DNA from: Paracoccus aerius
GTDB taxonomy: Bacteria > Pseudomonadota > Alphaproteobacteria > Rhodobacterales > Rhodobacteraceae
Direction of reading: 5' to 3'
Length of the DNA stretch: 64,000 bases
NCBI RefSeq assembly: GCF_014656455.1
Contig: NZ_BNCL01000012.1
Coordinates: 49,328-113,327, forward strand
A program made the translations under genes and the position numbers. The notes beneath the pieces are model-generated. The model searched no databases, had not been told where the DNA came from, and saw only the letters and a list, made by a program, of their open reading frames with translations. The number at the start of each line of letters is the position of its first letter. Position 1 is the stretch's first letter. Of this stretch, positions 44,075 through 51,536 are shown piece after piece.

Positions 44075-44776
44075 ATGAACGGCGACAGCGATCTTCGCGC
44101 GCGGATCGATGCGCTTGGGCCCTGGTTCCACAACCTGCGCCTGAACGGCGTCCAGACCGCGCCCGATCATTTCCTGGGCGACTATCCCAGCTTCAAGTGG
44201 CAGGGCTTCCAGCATGTCGTGCCCGCCGACATGACGGGTATGACGGTCCTGGATATCGGCTGCAACGCGGGCTTCTATGCGCTCGAGGCCGCGCGGCGGG
44301 GCGCCGACCGCGTGGTGGCCATCGACAGCGACCCGCGCTATCTGGCCCAGGCCCGATTGGCGGCCGAGGTGGCGGGCGCGCGCGTGCAGTTCCACCAGAT
44401 GTCGGTCTATGACGTGGCCGACCTGGCCGAGCGGTTCGACTTCGTGATCTTCATGGGCGTGCTGTACCATCTGCGCCACCCGCTGCTGGCGCTTGACCTG
44501 ATCCACGACCATGTGGCGGGCGACCGGATGCTGTTCCAGTCGATGCAGCGCGGATCGGACCGGGTCGCGGCCCAGCAGGCCGACTACGACTTCGACGACT
44601 GGTCGCCCTTCCAGGGGCCTGACGTGCCGCTGTTCTATTTCCTGGAACACAGCTATGCGGGCGATCCGACCAACTGGTTCGTCCCGAACCGCGCGGGGAT
44701 CGAGGCGATGCTGCGCAGCGCGGGATTCCGGATCCTCGAACACCCGGAACGCGAAGTCTATCTTTGCGGCGTCTAG
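44075..44776 (+). CDS. CmoB-like SAM methyltransferase (TIGR04290-type)
   Basis: A 233-aa methyltransferase. The SAM-binding motif is MTVLDIGCNAGFYALEAARRGA (residues 57-78), preceded by GPWFHNLRLNGVQTAPDHF and followed by FDFVIFMGVLYHLRHPLLALDLI. This layout matches CmoB/DUF1698-like enzymes, but genes of this subgroup (named TIGR04290 from memory) sit in sugar clusters instead of acting on tRNA. It may methylate a sugar hydroxyl or carboxyl as the last step. It ends the run, and a strong hairpin covers its stop codon. Confidence 0.83.
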   Translation: MNGDSDLRARIDALGPWFHNLRLNGVQTAPDHFLGDYPSFKWQGFQHVVPADMTGMTVLDIGCNAGFYALEAARRGADRVVAIDSDPRYLAQARLAAEVAGARVQFHQMSVYDVADLAERFDFVIFMGVLYHLRHPLLALDLIHDHVAGDRMLFQSMQRGSDRVAAQQADYDFDDWSPFQGPDVPLFYFLEHSYAGDPTNWFVPNRAGIEAMLRSAGFRILEHPEREVYLCGV

Positions 44777-44803
44777 GGGCGGCACCCGAAAGGGCCGCCC
44801 CTA
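44774..44803. terminator. Bidirectional hairpin closing the sugar operon
   Basis: TAGGGGCGGC pairs perfectly with GCCGCCCCTA across a 10-nt loop. It starts at the methyltransferase stop codon and faces the convergent DUF2934-type gene. Confidence 0.7.
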
Positions 44804-44807
44804 TGGG

Positions 44808-45059
44808 TCAGCCCTGGTCCTTATTGTTTTCCAGGTCGTCATACTGGCGGCGGGCCAGTTCCGATTCGATCGTGTCGCGGTCGCCCTCGGGCGGATCTTC
44901 CTGCAGGCGCGGCGACGGCGGCGTGTCATCGCTGCCCCCGCCCCCCATCTCGGACCGGGCCTGTTCCCAATGCTGGTCATGCATTCCTTCGGGGCGGCCC
45001 TGCTCCTCCCACAATTGATGTGCGCGTTGCCGTATCCGGTCTTCCTGATCAGCGTCCAT
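44808..45059 (-). CDS. Small DUF2934-like protein, GSR-controlled
   Basis: An 83-aa acidic protein beginning MDADQEDRIRQRAHQLWEEQGRPEGMHDQHW, which contains the DUF2934 signature (I-R-x-R-A-x-x-L-W-x-x-x-G-x-P-x-G-x-x-x-x-H-W). DUF2934 proteins are small and common in alphaproteobacteria, and their function is unknown. GGAGG precedes ATG 45059, and an EcfG-type promoter lies about 33 bases upstream, so it is probably a stress protein. The C-terminal half is Asp/Glu/Pro/Gly-rich and probably disordered. Confidence 0.82.
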   Translation of the reverse strand: MDADQEDRIRQRAHQLWEEQGRPEGMHDQHWEQARSEMGGGGSDDTPPSPRLQEDPPEGDRDTIESELARRQYDDLENNKDQG

Positions 45060-45091
45060 GGCAGCCTCCGTTAATGAAGATCAAGCCGGGG

Positions 45092-45116
45092 AACCGGAAA
45101 GTCTTTGAAATGTTCC
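45092..45116 (-). promoter_or_regulatory. GSR (EcfG-type) promoter
   Basis: On the minus strand GGAAC (45116-45112) is followed after 16 bases by GGTT (45095-45092). The rest of the 325-base gap up to the response regulator holds an inverted repeat GATTAA-TCGG-TTAATC (45294-45309), perhaps an operator for that gene. Confidence 0.72.
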
Positions 45117-45384
45117 TGTGGGTAACGATCTAATGGATCGCCCAAATGCGCAGAAGAGCCGAAGCCGGATCAGTCTCGCCCTCCAGAAAATGTCCTTCCA
45201 AGCTGGACGAAATTGTTTTTTGCCGAAACAAGGCTTCGGCGGAAACATGCTTAGACAAATCTCCAGCAAAGGCAGATAGCTCTGGCACCTGTGGATTAAT
45301 CGGTTAATCATTCGGCGTGCAGTTCAAATGGTCGATCTTTCAACCCGTTCGTATGGCTGAAATAATTTGCAATTGGTGCCAGAA

Positions 45385-45963
45385 ATGACAGACACCTCGC
45401 TCAGAATATTGGTCGTCGAGGATGACTTTCTCACAGCGCAACGGCTGACAACGGAAATACGGGCGAATGGCGATCATGTCGTGGGCCCGTTTGCCGATGT
45501 CCATGACGCCATCCATTGCGTCGGCCTGGCCCAAGCTGCGATCCTGGATGTCCGCGTCCAGGACGAAACCTCGTTCCAGGTCGCGGATTCCCTGATCCAC
45601 GGGGGCGTGCCCTTCGTCTTCCTGACCGGATACGATCGACGCCACATCCCGTCGCGGTTCTCGGCGCGCAGTGTCTTCTACAAGCCCAGTCCGGCTGCCC
45701 CCCTTCTCAGCAACCTCCACCGCGAATACGGCCTGAGGGCGGACCTTCAGGAAGACACGGTGGAATCGGCCGTGATCGAGATGATCCACATCGCGCGCGG
45801 CCTGATGCCCGACAAGGCCTCGGCCGAACGGTTGGTCGAAGCCGCGCTGATCCGGGCCATCCAGGAACAGGGAGAGGGTTCGGTCCCCCCCAATGTCCGC
45901 GGCTGGCTATGTCATCTGCTGGACAGGGAATACAAGGAACGCGGCCGGATCCACCTGCAGTGA
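45385..45963 (+). CDS. Response regulator with C-terminal sigma2-like segment
   Basis: A 192-aa protein. Residues 6-115 are a receiver domain with acidic pocket E12/D13/D14, phosphoacceptor D55 in AAILDVRV, T81 in FLTGYD and K100 in FYKPS. Residues 130-186 align without a gap to region 2 of the EcfG protein encoded next door (its residues 37-93), sharing ARGL, LV, RAI and N-x-R-x-W-L. In PhyR a sigma-like domain precedes the receiver and, when the receiver is phosphorylated, captures the anti-sigma factor NepR; here the order is reversed and region 4 is missing. It may bind one of the two NepR-like peptides. The resemblance is seen by eye; the role is inference. Confidence 0.8.
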   Translation: MTDTSLRILVVEDDFLTAQRLTTEIRANGDHVVGPFADVHDAIHCVGLAQAAILDVRVQDETSFQVADSLIHGGVPFVFLTGYDRRHIPSRFSARSVFYKPSPAAPLLSNLHREYGLRADLQEDTVESAVIEMIHIARGLMPDKASAERLVEAALIRAIQEQGEGSVPPNVRGWLCHLLDREYKERGRIHLQ

Positions 45964-45973
45964 CCTGAGGCCG

Positions 45974-46111
45974 TCAGCTGTCCCTTCGGCCTTCGGTGCC
46001 GGCCTTGCGCTGCAGCAGGACGTCGCGCAACTGCGCCGCAAGAACCTGCAGCCGTTCCGGCACGGATTCCTGCTGGAGCTTGCGACCCCAGTCCTTCAAA
46101 TCTGTTTCCAT
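45974..46111 (-). CDS. NepR-like anti-sigma peptide, candidate 1
   Basis: A 45-aa frame from ATG 46111, with GCGGAG 7 bases upstream. Its core VPERLQVLAAQLRDVLLQRK recalls the NepR signature (V/I-P-x-R-x-x-x-L-x-x-x-L), the helix that binds EcfG and PhyR. It is co-directional with ecfG, 128 bases downstream of it, and convergent with the response regulator. NepR proteins are usually somewhat longer and encoded beside ecfG; the short length and the order ecfG-nepR are unusual. An alternative is an unrelated small helical protein. Confidence 0.55.
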   Translation of the reverse strand: METDLKDWGRKLQQESVPERLQVLAAQLRDVLLQRKAGTEGRRDS

Positions 46112-46239
46112 CGTCGGCTCCGCTTCATGGCATGGGGCGGGCATCGTTGAACCCCTGTTTATAATGCAATTTGGTCGGCTGGCGCGCCGGGCTTCGCAGT
46201 CTGCGATGAAAGTCGCAGATCTGTCCGGACAGGGCATTG

Positions 46240-46797
46240 TCAGAACTCTGGCTGCAGGGTTTCGCGCAGGATGCGCCTGGCGCGGCTGACCCGGCTTTTG
46301 ATCGTGCCGATGTCGCATTCCAGGATCTGGGCGGCGTTGATGTAGCTTTCCCCCAGCACGGTGATCAGCATCAGCGCCTCGCGGTAATGCTGCGGCAACT
46401 GGTCCACGGCATGCAGCAATTCCTTGCGCCGAAGATGCCATTCCTGGGTCGGCTGGCTTTTCGGCATGGCGGAAACGCAATCCGCCTGCCCGGTCGGTTC
46501 CCGGCTGGACTTGCGGCAGTTGTTGTAGAACCGGCTGCGCATGATGGTGAACAGCCAGGCCCGCAGGTTCGTCCCGGGCCGGTAGCTGTCGGCATATTCG
46601 ATGGCGCGCAAAAGTGTTTCCTGCACCAGATCGTCCGGATCCTGGGTGCCCCGGCACAATCCCCGCGCAAAGGCCCGCAGGGCCGGAACATGGTCAAGAA
46701 TGTCGTCGGATGCGCCTGCAGCCGGGCGTGCCGCCAGGGTCGGCCTTGAGGGTAGTGGTGGTTTGGGAAGTTCGAGGGAACCGACCTGGTCAATCAT
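46240..46797 (-). CDS. ecfG: General stress sigma factor, EcfG family
   Basis: A 185-aa ECF sigma factor of the EcfG group that directs the alphaproteobacterial general stress response. Region 2 is DILDHVPALRAFARGLCRGTQDPDDLVQETLLRAIEYADSYRPGTNLRAWLFTIMRSRFYNN (residues 32-93, given here as one recognised block) and region 4 runs from about 122 (ELLHAVDQLPQHYREALMLI, then AAQILECDIGTIKSRVSRARRIL). It normally recognises GGAAC-N16-17-CGTT promoters, is held by NepR and freed by phosphorylated PhyR. A promoter of that form stands 150 bases upstream, consistent with autoregulation. No phyR gene is in the window. Confidence 0.92.
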   Translation of the reverse strand: MIDQVGSLELPKPPLPSRPTLAARPAAGASDDILDHVPALRAFARGLCRGTQDPDDLVQETLLRAIEYADSYRPGTNLRAWLFTIMRSRFYNNCRKSSREPTGQADCVSAMPKSQPTQEWHLRRKELLHAVDQLPQHYREALMLITVLGESYINAAQILECDIGTIKSRVSRARRILRETLQPEF

Positions 46798-46950
46798 GCG
46801 ATCTCTCCTTGGGGTCCGCGGTTGCGGTGTGGCGGAATGCCGGGCCGTTCGACCGATGCGAAAGGCCCGTCATCCCGGCGGCAGATGGTCGGCCTGTCCC
46901 AAAGATACCTCTTCCCGACATGCCTGTCCCTGCCGCTGCTGCGGCGTCTG

Positions 46951-46975
46951 AACCAGGTCAGGATGGGTTTGTTCC
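46951..46975 (-). promoter_or_regulatory. GSR (EcfG-type) promoter, autoregulation of ecfG
   Basis: On the minus strand GGAAC (46975-46971) is followed after 16 bases by GGTT (46954-46951). It would give an untranslated leader of roughly 145 bases before the ecfG start; I see no other gene in that leader. Confidence 0.68.
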
Positions 46976-47061
46976 CGGGAATATGCAAGAAAGCGCGATG
47001 TTTTTCGTCCGCGTCGAATCCCTGCCGAACTTCATTGGCTTGGCGGTAATAGAACCCTATG

Positions 47062-47235
47062 ATGGTCTTCATGGAAACCGACGACGATAGCCCCTTCTGC
47101 GACCCCAACCGCGATCCGAGGATGGCAGAGCTATTGGGCGATGTCGAACAGCAGCCCATCCCGCCGCGCCTCAAGGAACTGGCCGACCGCCTGAGCAAGG
47201 CCCTGGCCGAGGCCCGCAAGCGCCGCGATCACTGA
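47062..47235 (+). CDS. NepR-like anti-sigma peptide, candidate 2
   Basis: A 57-aa frame from ATG 47062 (or 54 aa from ATG 47071), divergent from ecfG. After an acidic start (METDDDS) it has the core QQPIPPRLKELADRLSKALAEARKRR, which fits the NepR pattern I-P-x-R-L-x-x-L-A-x-x-L better than the other candidate. NepR sequesters EcfG and is taken away by phosphorylated PhyR. No clear GSR promoter stands before it, and the ribosome site is weak. Position beside ecfG and the IPxRL core support the call. Confidence 0.6.
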   Translation: MVFMETDDDSPFCDPNRDPRMAELLGDVEQQPIPPRLKELADRLSKALAEARKRRDH

Positions 47236-47264
47236 AAACCCGCCATCGGCAGCCCGGATCCTCA

Positions 47265-47289
47265 GGAACAAATGGCGCGAAGCCCGGTT
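47265..47289 (+). promoter_or_regulatory. GSR (EcfG-type) promoter for ndh
   Basis: GGAAC (47265-47269) and GGTT (47286-47289) are 16 bases apart, 75 bases before the TTG start of the NADH dehydrogenase gene. Confidence 0.7.
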
Positions 47290-47363
47290 GCTTTCCCTGA
47301 CGCGGATTCCACCAGACCGGGGCCTGTCCCTGGCCGCATCCCTAGATTGCACATGAGGTTTCC

Positions 47364-48620
47364 TTGACCCACCACGTCGTCGTTGTCGGGGCAGGTTTTG
47401 CCGGACTGCAACTGGTCAAGGGTCTGGCCGGCGCGGGATGCCGCGTCACGCTGATCGACCAGCGGAACCACCACCTGTTCCAGCCGCTGCTGTATCAGGT
47501 GGCCACCACGTTGCTCTCTACCTCGGAAATCGCCTGGCCGATCCGCAGGGTGCTGCGCAACCGCCCCGACGTGACCACGCTGCTGGCCCGCGTCACCGGC
47601 GTCGACCGCGTGACCCAGAGGGTGACGCTGGAAAACGGCACCACCGTTTCCTATGACACGCTGGTCCTGGCCACCGGCGCGCGCCACGCCTATTTCGGCC
47701 ATGACGAATGGGAAGCCGATGCCCCCGGTCTCAAGACGCTCGAGGATGCGACGACGATCCGCCGCCGCCTGCTTCTGGCCTTCGAGCGGGCCGAGATTGC
47801 GTCCGATCCGGCTGAACGCGACGCGAACCTGACCTTCGCGATCATCGGCGGCGGCCCGACCGGGGTCGAACTGGCGGGCATCGTGGCCGACCTTGCCCAT
47901 CGCGTCCTGCCCCGCGAATTCCGCGCCATCGACACCCGCACCGCCCGGATCATGCTGATCGAGGCCGGGCCGCGCCTTTTGTCGGTCTTTGCGCCCAAGC
48001 TGTCGGATTACGCGGCCGCGGCGCTTGAACGGCGCGGCGTGCAGGTGCTGACCGGGCGGCCCGTCACGCAGGTGTCGCGCGATCAGGTGGTGATCGGCGA
48101 CCAGCCGGTACCCTGCCGGACCGTGATCTGGGCCGCGGGCGTGCAAGCCTCGCCCGCCGCGAACTGGCTGGGGGCCGAGGCCGACCGGGCCGGGCGGGTG
48201 ATGGTGAACGCGCATCTGACGCTGCCCGACGATCCGCAGGTCTTCGTCCTGGGCGACACCGCCCATGTCGAGACCGACGGCAAGCCCGTGCCGGGCCTTG
48301 CGCCCGCCGCCAAGCAGCAGGGGCAGTATGCGGCATCGGTCATTCGGGCCAGGCTGGCAGGCAAGCCCCTGCCCGCGCCGTTCCGCTATGTCCATCGCGG
48401 CAACCTGGCCACGATCGGGCGCAATGCGGCCGTGATCGATTATGGCCGCTTCCGCCTCACCGGCGGACTTGCCTGGTGGATCTGGGGCATCGCGCATATC
48501 TATTTCCTGATCGGCGTGCGGTCCCGCCTGGCCGTCGGGATCAACTGGCTGTGGAGCTTTCTGTCCCGCCAGAACCCCGCCCGCCTGATCACCCAGAAGG
48601 AAACCGGGCGGCGCGGGTGA
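47364..48620 (+). CDS. ndh: Type II NADH:quinone oxidoreductase
   Basis: A 418-aa single-subunit NADH dehydrogenase that passes electrons to quinone without pumping protons. FAD site: HHVVVVGAGFAGLQLVKGLAG (residues 3-23); NAD site: LTFAIIGGGPTGVELAGIVADLA near 155; second FAD block VFVLGDTAHVETDGKPVPGLAPAAKQQG near 297-325; the C-terminal part is amphipathic, as in membrane-bound NDH-2. Translation starts at TTG 47364 with GAGG upstream; no ATG fits before the FAD motif. The GSR-type promoter suggests that this non-coupled enzyme is used to dump electrons under stress. Confidence 0.92.
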   Translation: MTHHVVVVGAGFAGLQLVKGLAGAGCRVTLIDQRNHHLFQPLLYQVATTLLSTSEIAWPIRRVLRNRPDVTTLLARVTGVDRVTQRVTLENGTTVSYDTLVLATGARHAYFGHDEWEADAPGLKTLEDATTIRRRLLLAFERAEIASDPAERDANLTFAIIGGGPTGVELAGIVADLAHRVLPREFRAIDTRTARIMLIEAGPRLLSVFAPKLSDYAAAALERRGVQVLTGRPVTQVSRDQVVIGDQPVPCRTVIWAAGVQASPAANWLGAEADRAGRVMVNAHLTLPDDPQVFVLGDTAHVETDGKPVPGLAPAAKQQGQYAASVIRARLAGKPLPAPFRYVHRGNLATIGRNAAVIDYGRFRLTGGLAWWIWGIAHIYFLIGVRSRLAVGINWLWSFLSRQNPARLITQKETGRRG

Positions 48621-48697
48621 CGTGGCGGGGTGATCAGGTTCTTGCGCTGCGCCCCGGGACATGCATTCTTGCGGCAAGTCGCAGGCAGGATGTGGGA

Positions 48698-49264
48698 ATG
48701 CCCGAAGACCACCACGGGGACAAGATTTCGGGCCTGATCCTGCGCGTGTCGCTGCGCGACAGGCGCGCCTTTGACAGCCTTTATCATGCCACCGCGCCCA
48801 AGCTGTTCGGCACCTGCCTGCGGATCCTGCGCGACCGCGCCGAGGCCGAGGAGGCCGTGCAGGAGGTCTTCGTCAAGATCTGGCTCAAGGCCGGACGCTT
48901 TTCCGTCACGGGCCAAAGCCCGATGTCCTGGCTGATCGCCATCGCCCGCAACCATGCCATCGACCGGCTGCGGTCCCGGCGCGGCGCATCCGCCGGCGTC
49001 ACGGGCGCGCTTGACGACGCGGCGCTTGAGATCCGCGACCCCTCGCCCACGCCCGAAGGCCATGTGCTGGCCGCCGCTGAACGCACCCGGCTGGACGGCT
49101 GCCTGTCGCAACTGGACGGCGAACGCGCCGCCGCGGTAAAGGGCGCCTATCTGGATGGGCACAGCTATGCCGACCTGGCCGAACGCCACGGCGTGCCCCT
49201 GAATACCATGCGCACCTGGCTGCGGCGCAGCCTCATGCGCCTGAAGGAGTGTCTTGAGCCATGA
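48698..49264 (+). CDS. ECF sigma factor (SigK/RpoE-like)
   Basis: A 188-aa ECF sigma factor with region 2 (RAFDSLYHATAPKLFGTCLRILRDRAEAEEAVQEVFVKIWLKAGRF, residues 24-68 as one block) and region 4 (DGCLSQLDGERAAAVKGAYLDGHSYADLAERHGVPLNTMRTWLRRSLMRLKECL). The next gene, overlapping by four bases, encodes an RskA-type anti-sigma factor, so the group is the SigK-like one. It is a different branch from the nearby EcfG. ATG 48698 has AGGA at 8 bases; the open frame begins earlier inside the ndh 3' end. Confidence 0.9.
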   Translation: MPEDHHGDKISGLILRVSLRDRRAFDSLYHATAPKLFGTCLRILRDRAEAEEAVQEVFVKIWLKAGRFSVTGQSPMSWLIAIARNHAIDRLRSRRGASAGVTGALDDAALEIRDPSPTPEGHVLAAAERTRLDGCLSQLDGERAAAVKGAYLDGHSYADLAERHGVPLNTMRTWLRRSLMRLKECLEP

Positions 49265-49980
49265 GCGGCGTGGACCAGCAGCGCCCCGGGGAAGACCAGC
49301 CCGACGGCGGCGACGACATCCTGGCGGCGGAATTCGCCCTGGGCGTCCTGCCGCCCGAGGATCAGGCCGCGCTTGCCCGGCGGGCCGAGACCGACCCGGC
49401 CTTCGCCCGCCTGGTGTCGGACTGGCAGGACCGTCTTCTGCCCCTGGCTGACGGTTTTGCACCGACCGACCCGGCGCCTTCGGTGAAGCAGTCGCTTGAC
49501 ACCCATCTGTTCGGAACGGCGCAGGCCCGTCCCGGCATCTGGCGCAGCCTGGGCCTGTGGCGTGGCCTGACGGCGGCGGCGACGGCGGCCTTTCTTCTGG
49601 CCCTGGCCCTGCCGGCCCTGTCGCCCCCCACGCCGGAAGTCCGGCTGGTCGCGCTTCTGGCGCATGAAGGAAGCAACGTCCATTACATGGCCGTCTATGA
49701 CACCGACGATGGCGAGGTGGGGCTGTCCCACCTGTCCGGAAACCCGGCTGCGGGCCAGGATTTCGAGCTGTGGGTGATCCAGGATCCGCAGCAGGCCCCG
49801 GTCTCGCTGGGGGTGATCCCCGCGGGGCAGCCCGCCGCCCATCTGGCCGTCGACGCCCGCACCCGCGCCCTGGTCGAGGCCGGCGCGCAACTGGCCATCA
49901 CCCTTGAACCGCAGGGCGGATCGGCCACCGGCCTGCCAACCGGCGACGTCGTGGCGGCGGGCGACCTGCGCGGCATCTGA
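49261..49980 (+). CDS. RskA-type anti-sigma factor
   Basis: A 239-aa single-span membrane protein. The cytoplasmic N-terminus has the anti-sigma pattern DDILAAEFALGVLPPEDQAALARRAETDPAFARLVSDWQDRL, one transmembrane helix is at about residues 95-117 (GLWRGLTAAATAAFLLALALPAL), and the periplasmic C-terminus resembles the RskA domain (HEGSNVHYMAVYDTDDGEVGLSHLSG, then DFELWVIQDPQQAPVSLGVI). Regulated proteolysis of such proteins frees the sigma factor. Start and sigma stop overlap (ATGA). Confidence 0.88.
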   Translation: MSGVDQQRPGEDQPDGGDDILAAEFALGVLPPEDQAALARRAETDPAFARLVSDWQDRLLPLADGFAPTDPAPSVKQSLDTHLFGTAQARPGIWRSLGLWRGLTAAATAAFLLALALPALSPPTPEVRLVALLAHEGSNVHYMAVYDTDDGEVGLSHLSGNPAAGQDFELWVIQDPQQAPVSLGVIPAGQPAAHLAVDARTRALVEAGAQLAITLEPQGGSATGLPTGDVVAAGDLRGI

Positions 49981-50104
49981 AGCCGCATCGATCGTCGGTG
50001 AAATGTCGAAAAAAGATGCCATCGGGTGAAACTTCCGCGCCTGCGCCCTCGTGACTTGGTCATCCCCCGCTGAAAAGGGGGGCAATACCAAGGAGGATTT
50101 TGCA

Positions 50105-50659
50105 ATGAAGACCACCACGACGGCATGGATCGCAGGCCTGGCCATCGCCACCGGCGCTGCTGCTTTTGCGCAAGAAAACCCGATGGTCGGCGGCGCCGAG
50201 ATGATGGCCGACCGCAACATCGTCGAGAATGCGGCGAATTCGGCCGATCACACCACGCTGGTTGCCGCCGTCCAGGCCGCGGGCCTTGCGGAAACCCTCA
50301 GCGGCGAAGGCCCGTTCACCGTCTTCGCCCCCGTGAACGCTGCCTTCGAGGCCCTGCCCGCCGGCACGGTGGACACGCTGCTGCAGCCTGAAAACAAGGA
50401 ACAGCTGACCACCATCCTGACCTGCCACGCGGTCGGCGCCGAGGTCATGTCCGAAGCCCTTGCCCAGATGATCGCCGACGACGGCGGCAGCCATGTCATC
50501 GAAACTTTGGGCGGCTGCCAGCTGACGGCGCAGGCCAACGACGGCACCATCACCCTGACGGACGAGAATGGCACGGTCGCCACCGTGACCATCGCCGACG
50601 TGGATCAGTCGAACGGCGTCATCCACGTGATCGACGCGGTGCTGCTGCCGAAAAGCTGA
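50105..50659 (+). CDS. Secreted fasciclin-domain protein
   Basis: A 184-aa protein with a signal peptide (residues 1-22, IAGLAIATGAAAFAQ) and one FAS1 domain: NIVENAANSADHTTLVAAVQAAGLAETLSGEGPFTVFAPVNAAFEALPAGTV is the H1 box region and SNGVIHVIDAVLLPKS the H2 box. A Cys pair (TCHAV and GGCQL) is inserted. Fasciclin domains mediate adhesion or matrix contact. In actinobacteria SigK-RskA controls MPT70/MPT83, which are fasciclin proteins, and the same pairing occurs here. AAGGAGG lies just before ATG 50105. Confidence 0.92.
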   Translation: MKTTTTAWIAGLAIATGAAAFAQENPMVGGAEMMADRNIVENAANSADHTTLVAAVQAAGLAETLSGEGPFTVFAPVNAAFEALPAGTVDTLLQPENKEQLTTILTCHAVGAEVMSEALAQMIADDGGSHVIETLGGCQLTAQANDGTITLTDENGTVATVTIADVDQSNGVIHVIDAVLLPKS

Positions 50660-50671
50660 TCGGCCCGTTCC

Positions 50672-50696
50672 GGCAGGCGGGACATTCCCGCCTGCC
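50672..50696 (+). terminator. Hairpin between fasciclin and DUF4394 genes
   Basis: GGCAGGCGGGA pairs perfectly with TCCCGCCTGCC across a 3-nt loop and is followed by a C/T-rich stretch. It could be a leaky terminator that sets the ratio of the two proteins. Confidence 0.65.
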
Positions 50697-50726
50697 CCCC
50701 TCTTTCCGTCCCAAAAGGATTTCTTC

Positions 50727-51491
50727 ATGCGTCACTTTAAACCCGCCCTTCTTGCCGCGCTTGCCTTGACCGGCGCGGCGCCTGCCCTTGCGGCCACCGC
50801 CGTAGGCGTCAGCGGCGATGCCGATCTGCACTGGATCGATACCGAAACCTGGCAGCGCACCGGCGGCGCCACGGTCACCGGCGTCGAAGGCCGTCTATTG
50901 GGCATCGACGTGCGCCCGGCCGATGGCAGGCTTTACGGCCTGTTCGAGGACGGAACCCTGGCCGTCATCGACCCGATGACTGGCGCTGCGGAATCGGTCA
51001 GCACGCTTGCCACCATGCTGCCCGCGGATGCGACGGCGACGGTCGACTTCAACCCGGTCGCCGACAAGCTGCGGGTGATGGGCAGCGACGGCACCAGCCT
51101 GCGCGTGACGGTCGAGACGGGCGAGGTCGTGACCGACGGCAGCCATTCCTATGCCGAAGGCGATGCCACCCCCAATGTGATCGCCGGAGCCTATACCAAT
51201 TCGATGGCAGGCGCCGAGGCCACGCAGCTTTACAATATCGATGGCGCGGCGGGCTGGCTGGTGCTGCAGGATCCGCCGAATGACGGGGTGCTGAACCCGG
51301 TGGGCGAACTGGGCGCCACGCCGTCGCAGGCGGCCTTCGACATCGTGGCGGACGGCCAGGGCGGCAACGGTGCCTGGCTGGTCGTCGATGGCGCGGTCCA
51401 CTCGGTCGATCTTGCGACTGGCGCTGCTGCCAAGGTTGCGGACACGGACGCGGCCGATCTGCGGGATCTGGCCGTTCTTCCGGCCGAGTGA
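50727..51491 (+). CDS. Secreted DUF4394 beta-propeller-like protein
   Basis: A 254-aa protein with a signal peptide (residues 1-22, AALALTGAAPALA). The mature part has DUF4394 features: GVSGDADLHWIDTETW, then GRLLGIDVRPADGRLYGLFEDGTLAVIDPMTG, VDFNPVADKLRVMGSDGTSLRVTVETG and TQLYNIDGAAGWLVLQDPPNDGVLNPVG. The repeats of about 40 residues suggest a propeller. The function is unknown; the pairing with fasciclin and the SigK-like system suggests an envelope or surface role. Confidence 0.87.
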   Translation: MRHFKPALLAALALTGAAPALAATAVGVSGDADLHWIDTETWQRTGGATVTGVEGRLLGIDVRPADGRLYGLFEDGTLAVIDPMTGAAESVSTLATMLPADATATVDFNPVADKLRVMGSDGTSLRVTVETGEVVTDGSHSYAEGDATPNVIAGAYTNSMAGAEATQLYNIDGAAGWLVLQDPPNDGVLNPVGELGATPSQAAFDIVADGQGGNGAWLVVDGAVHSVDLATGAAAKVADTDAADLRDLAVLPAE

Positions 51492-51496
51492 TCTGC

Positions 51497-51528
51497 CGGG
51501 GCCGCGTGGCCTTCCCCGCGCGGCCCCG
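51497..51528. terminator. Bidirectional terminator-like hairpin
   Basis: CGGGGCCGCG pairs perfectly with CGCGGCCCCG across a 12-nt loop, between the convergent DUF4394 and rep genes. Confidence 0.6.
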
Positions 51529-51536
51529 ACCCGGCT

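Noticed and set aside
45222..45240. Hairpin GCCGAA/TTCGGC next to a T run as a terminator
   Set aside because: The T run precedes the stem on the plus strand and gives an A run on the minus strand, so it does not work as a terminator in either direction.
45081..45311. 76-codon minus-strand frame upstream of the DUF2934-type gene
   Set aside because: No ribosome site or domain, and it overlaps the GSR promoter.
46794..47219. 141-codon minus-strand frame upstream of ecfG
   Set aside because: It covers the NepR-like gene on the opposite strand and the ecfG promoter; composition is not protein-like.
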